From NCBI GenBank assembly GCA_002402005.2, contig NVUS02000354.1, positions 1 to 7,685 of the forward strand: a stretch of 7,685 bases of DNA. The letters run 5' to 3'. Made by a program: the position numbers and the translations under genes. This document shows positions 5,763-7,685 of the stretch, in pieces. The stretch is from OCS116 cluster bacterium (lineage in GTDB: Bacteria > Pseudomonadota > Alphaproteobacteria > Rhizobiales > OSC116). Below the pieces are notes generated by a model. It had not been told where the DNA came from. It worked only from the letters and a program-made list of their open reading frames with translations, and did not search any database. The first letter of the stretch is position 1. The number at the start of each line of letters is the position of its first letter.

Positions 5763-6659
5763 ATGCAACCAAAAGATTGGGAATATCTGCCTTACTTTTT
5801 GGCCGTGGCCAGAGCCGGTAGCTTGCGTGCTGCCGCCACACTACTAAATGCAAATTATGGCAGTGTGAACCGAAATATTTTGGCCCTTGAAGCCAGTTAT
5901 GGCACCGCACTTTTCAGCCGCTCCAACCGCGGCTTCACTTTAACACAAGCCGGCGAAGCCCTATTGCCAGTGGCCGAACAGACCGAAATTAGCGTTGTGG
6001 CGGCACGTCGGCGGGTCGAAGGCCATGACAAAAGTGAAACTGGTAACATTCGGTTTTCTGTGACACCGGCACTGGCTTATGATGTCGTGGCGCCGATCAT
6101 CGCGCGTTTTCAAAACAAATATCCAAACATACAAATTGAGATGCATGTCACTTCTAACGTCGAAAACATCAACCGAGATGAAACCGACATTTCATTGCGC
6201 GCCGCCTATGAAGTGAATGACGATGTGGTTGGCCGCAAACTCTACCCCATTGCCGTGGGTATATATGCCAGCCAAAAATATATTGAAACCAATTTCGAGC
6301 AAGCAGGCCCACTGGGCGATGGCTTAACTTGGCTTGGCTACACTGCCAATGATCACAACAATAATTGGCTTGCCACAACCCCGTTTCCACAAGCCAGCAT
6401 CCGCCATATTGTTAAAGACGGCCCGATGCGGCTCAGCCTTTTGCGCAACCATTGTGGCATATCATACCTGCCGGTGATATTTGGAAAAATATACCCCGAT
6501 TTATGCCGCATTCCCAGAACCAAAATAAATCTTGACCAATCTTTATGGATTTTATTACACACAGATTTACGAAATACCGTTCGGGTGCGTAGATTTGTAG
6601 ATTTTTTAAGCGCCGAGCTAATGGCATTACGCGCAGATATGCAGACTGAGAAAGCATAG
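5763..6659 (+). CDS. LysR-type transcriptional regulator
   Basis: The protein has 298 residues, the normal LysR length. The N-terminal winged helix-turn-helix spans 4-62: WEYLPYFLAVARAGSLRAAA (6-25), the recognition-helix region NYGSVNRNILALE (31-43), and the wing LFSRSNRGFTLTQAGE (50-65). A linker helix (about 65-88) leads to the effector-binding domain, which opens with GNIRFSVTPAL (94-104). This domain runs through the first subdomain (to about 165), the second (about 166-265) and back. The effector is not predictable. ATG 5763 is preceded by AAGGA (5752-5756) with 6-nt spacing. It is divergent from the SRPBCC gene, which is the likely target. No clear terminator follows; only a weak AT-rich inverted repeat is seen around 6662-6690. 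Confidence 0.93.
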   Translation: MQPKDWEYLPYFLAVARAGSLRAAATLLNANYGSVNRNILALEASYGTALFSRSNRGFTLTQAGEALLPVAEQTEISVVAARRRVEGHDKSETGNIRFSVTPALAYDVVAPIIARFQNKYPNIQIEMHVTSNVENINRDETDISLRAAYEVNDDVVGRKLYPIAVGIYASQKYIETNFEQAGPLGDGLTWLGYTANDHNNNWLATTPFPQASIRHIVKDGPMRLSLLRNHCGISYLPVIFGKIYPDLCRIPRTKINLDQSLWILLHTDLRNTVRVRRFVDFLSAELMALRADMQTEKA

Positions 6660-6721
6660 AATTTAATTATATCATCAAGTTATATGAATTCTAATTTCTG
6701 GCGCAGCTAACGAGAAAAACA

Positions 6722-6799
6722 TTGAACTCTTTATTCGATATTTTGGAAGATTGGTATAAATATTTAAGCCAAGAAGAGATCTACTCTAGCTCATTCTAA
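6722..6799 (+). CDS. Possible small ORF or gene remnant in the post-LysR gap
   Basis: In the first half of the 383-base gap one frame is open from 6695 to a TAA at 6797-6799. From a TTG at 6722 it would encode a 25-residue amphipathic-looking peptide (LFDILEDWYKYLSQEEI core). There is no ATG and no convincing ribosome binding site (only GAG at 6712-6714). It could be a decayed gene end or chance. The remainder of 6660-6825 holds nothing else I can support. Confidence 0.15.
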   Translation: MNSLFDILEDWYKYLSQEEIYSSSF

Positions 6800-6825
6800 T
6801 GCATCCTAGGTCATGATAAGTTTAT

Positions 6826-6854
6826 TTTACATCTATCAATAAATCTGCTATACT
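6826..6854 (+). promoter_or_regulatory. Near-consensus promoter driving the translation-GTPase leader
   Basis: The -35 TTTACA (6826-6831; five of six) and the -10 TATACT (6849-6854; five of six) are separated by exactly 17 bp. Transcription would start near 6861. This leaves a leader of about 180 nt before the TTG start at 7043, much longer than a simple leader needs. Confidence 0.7.
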
Positions 6855-6860
6855 TTAGGT

Positions 6861-7042
6861 GATTAATAAACATCAATCAACGAAGACAATTATATGCGGC
6901 AAGTCATTCTATAAATACGCTTTTAAACGATTATCAGCTCCGCTGACATCAGCGTAATTTTGCACGGCATTTTTGTCATTTCCCAAAATCTATAATTGCG
7001 GCATCCTATACGGGTGCGCTGTTTAAACATTCGTTGATTAAA
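6861..7042 (+). promoter_or_regulatory. Candidate structured attenuator leader of the ribosomal-protection GTPase gene
   Basis: Complementary segments that nest without conflict are: P1 AATCAACGAA (6875-6884) with TTCGTTGATT (7030-7039), 10 bp perfect; P2 TTTAAAC (6922-6928) with GTTTAAA (7021-7027); P3 CGCTG (6941-6945) with CAGCG (6950-6954), loop ACAT; P4 ATTTTG (6957-6962) with CAAAAT (6984-6989); P5 GCATCC (7001-7006) with GGGTGC (7012-7017), one G-U pair. The 3' strand of P1 lies at -13 to -4 relative to the TTG start and would cover the initiation region. TCAGC at 6934-6938 can also pair with GCTGA (6942-6946), competing with P3. P3 is followed by TAATTTT, a weak terminator-like tail. 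A short ORF sits at 6894-6914. The complementarity is seen; attenuation is inferred by analogy with antibiotic-resistance leaders. The 5-7 bp helices alone could be chance. Confidence 0.5.
6894..6914 (+). CDS. Possible leader peptide (6 codons)
   Basis: ATG 6894 begins a six-codon frame, MRQVIL, ending in TAA at 6912-6914, about 33 nt after the predicted transcription start. It lies between the two strands of P1, 10 nt after its 5' strand. A ribosome initiating or stalling here would therefore open P1. The only ribosome-binding candidate is a weak GAAG at 6882-6885. Short leader ORFs of this kind control erm and some tet genes. The frame is too short to be convincing without data. Confidence 0.25.
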   Translation: MRQVIL

Positions 7043-7685
7043 TTGACTCATCATATCATTAATATTGGAATCCTAGCGCATATTGACGCTGGCAAAACCA
7101 GCCTGTCCGAACGCCTATTGTATAATCATAAAGCCATAAAAAAACTCGGCAGTGTCGATGATGGCAGCACCCAAACCGATGGAAGCCCGCTAGAGCGCGC
7201 GCGTGGCATCACCATACGCTGGGCGGTGGCAGCTTTCGCTTTGGGTGATTTGCAGGTGAATCTGGTCGACACGCCTGGTCATCCAGATTTTATTGCCGAA
7301 GTTGACCGTGCACTGGCGGTTTTGGATGGCGCTATATTGGTTATTTCAGCAGTCGAGGGGGTACAGGCTCAGACCATCACCTTGATGAAATCATTAAAAG
7401 CCAATCACATTCCAACGCTAATTTTCATCAATAAGATTGACCGTATGGGCGCCAGATCGACTGAAATTATCAACGAAATTTCTCAGCGGTTAAACATCGC
7501 GCTCATGCCGCAAAATAAGGCGGGAATAGAAGGCAATAAACAAGCCTATATTGTAGACATCACAAAAAACAACCCTGATTATCAAGCAACATTATTAGAG
7601 ACAATTGCCGAATATGATCTGGATGTTTTGCAACAAGTTATAGACGGAGAAAAACTCAGCCAATTGCAAATAGAAAATACTTTTA
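7043..7685 (+). CDS. Ribosomal protection-type translation GTPase (OtrA/TetM-like), 5' part
   Basis: This is the N-terminal 214 residues of an EF-G-like GTPase cut by the window edge (full family length is about 640 residues). G1 is AHIDAGKT (12-19), the switch I region is ERARGITIR (51-59, T57), G3 is DTPGH (76-80) and G4 is NKID (130-133). The pattern NIGILAHIDAGKTSLSERLL, TIRWAVAAF, and ALAVLDGAILVISAVEGVQAQT (90-111) resembles tetracycline ribosomal-protection proteins. It is closer in recalled pattern to OtrA than to TetM, and less like housekeeping EF-G. These proteins displace tetracycline from the 30S A site using GTP. The start is TTG 7043: the frame is open back to 6947 without any ATG, and this TTG puts the GTPase core at the family's normal distance from the N-terminus. 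No Shine-Dalgarno is visible. A chromosomal function other than resistance is possible. Confidence 0.88.
   Translation, partial: MTHHIINIGILAHIDAGKTSLSERLLYNHKAIKKLGSVDDGSTQTDGSPLERARGITIRWAVAAFALGDLQVNLVDTPGHPDFIAEVDRALAVLDGAILVISAVEGVQAQTITLMKSLKANHIPTLIFINKIDRMGARSTEIINEISQRLNIALMPQNKAGIEGNKQAYIVDITKNNPDYQATLLETIAEYDLDVLQQVIDGEKLSQLQIENTF

Noticed and set aside
6662..6690. AT-rich inverted repeat after the LysR stop as a terminator
   Set aside because: The pairing is only A-T with a bulge; it would be too unstable to terminate.
6684..6710. Eight-codon ATG frame after LysR
   Set aside because: It is very short, has no ribosome binding site and no relation to a downstream structure.
1..7685. 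CRISPR arrays, tRNA genes, rRNA, insertion-sequence ends, phage genes
   Set aside because: I saw no regularly spaced repeats, cloverleaf patterns, transposase motifs or terminal inverted repeats with target duplications.

Overview
The window is bacterial chromosome with compact, intron-less genes, Shine-Dalgarno sites and sigma70-like promoters. Base composition is moderate to AT-rich. The gene families (KduI, AefR-like TetR with DoxX, a one-domain RRM protein, a Methyltransf_32-type methyltransferase, SRPBCC with LysR) suggest a Gram-negative proteobacterium, perhaps an alphaproteobacterium. This placement is an inference of low confidence, because the window has no rRNA or other phylogenetic marker. 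Gene directions alternate, with many divergent and convergent pairs, so the region is a set of small regulatory units rather than one operon.

Layout. (1) 44-880 (+) is kduI, the isomerase for unsaturated uronates from pectin or related polysaccharides. It is probably the last gene of an operon that enters from the left, because an upstream reading frame may end in an ATGA overlap with its start. (2) 917-2296 (-) is an unrecognised membrane protein of about ten transmembrane segments with its own good promoter. It is AT-richer than kduI. (3) 2550-3194 (-) tetR and 3292-3687 (+) doxX are divergent. Two tandem copies of a 20-bp dyad operator lie between them, a self-regulated repressor/target pair. 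(4) 3729-3965 (-) encodes a small RRM RNA-binding protein and 4140-4961 (+) a SAM-dependent methyltransferase of the TRM13/METTL25-like class. They diverge from overlapping promoters near 4009-4040. (5) 5082-5600 (-) SRPBCC and 5763-6659 (+) LysR are divergent with several palindromes between them. (6) 6660-7042 is a 383-base gap with a near-consensus promoter and a roughly 180-nt leader. The leader has a short leader-peptide frame and a 10-bp long-range pairing that covers the region just upstream of the next gene. (7) 7043 to the right edge (+) is the 5' part of a ribosomal-protection (OtrA/TetM-like) translation GTPase that starts at TTG.

The best candidate for something undescribed is the leader of the GTPase gene (6861-7042): promoter, short ORF, nested helices, blocked start region and no Shine-Dalgarno. 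This looks like a drug- or ribosome-stress-responsive attenuator, but that role is inferred from sequence alone. The orphan membrane protein and the RRM/methyltransferase pair are the next most interesting. No CRISPR array, tRNA, rRNA, insertion sequence or phage gene was seen.
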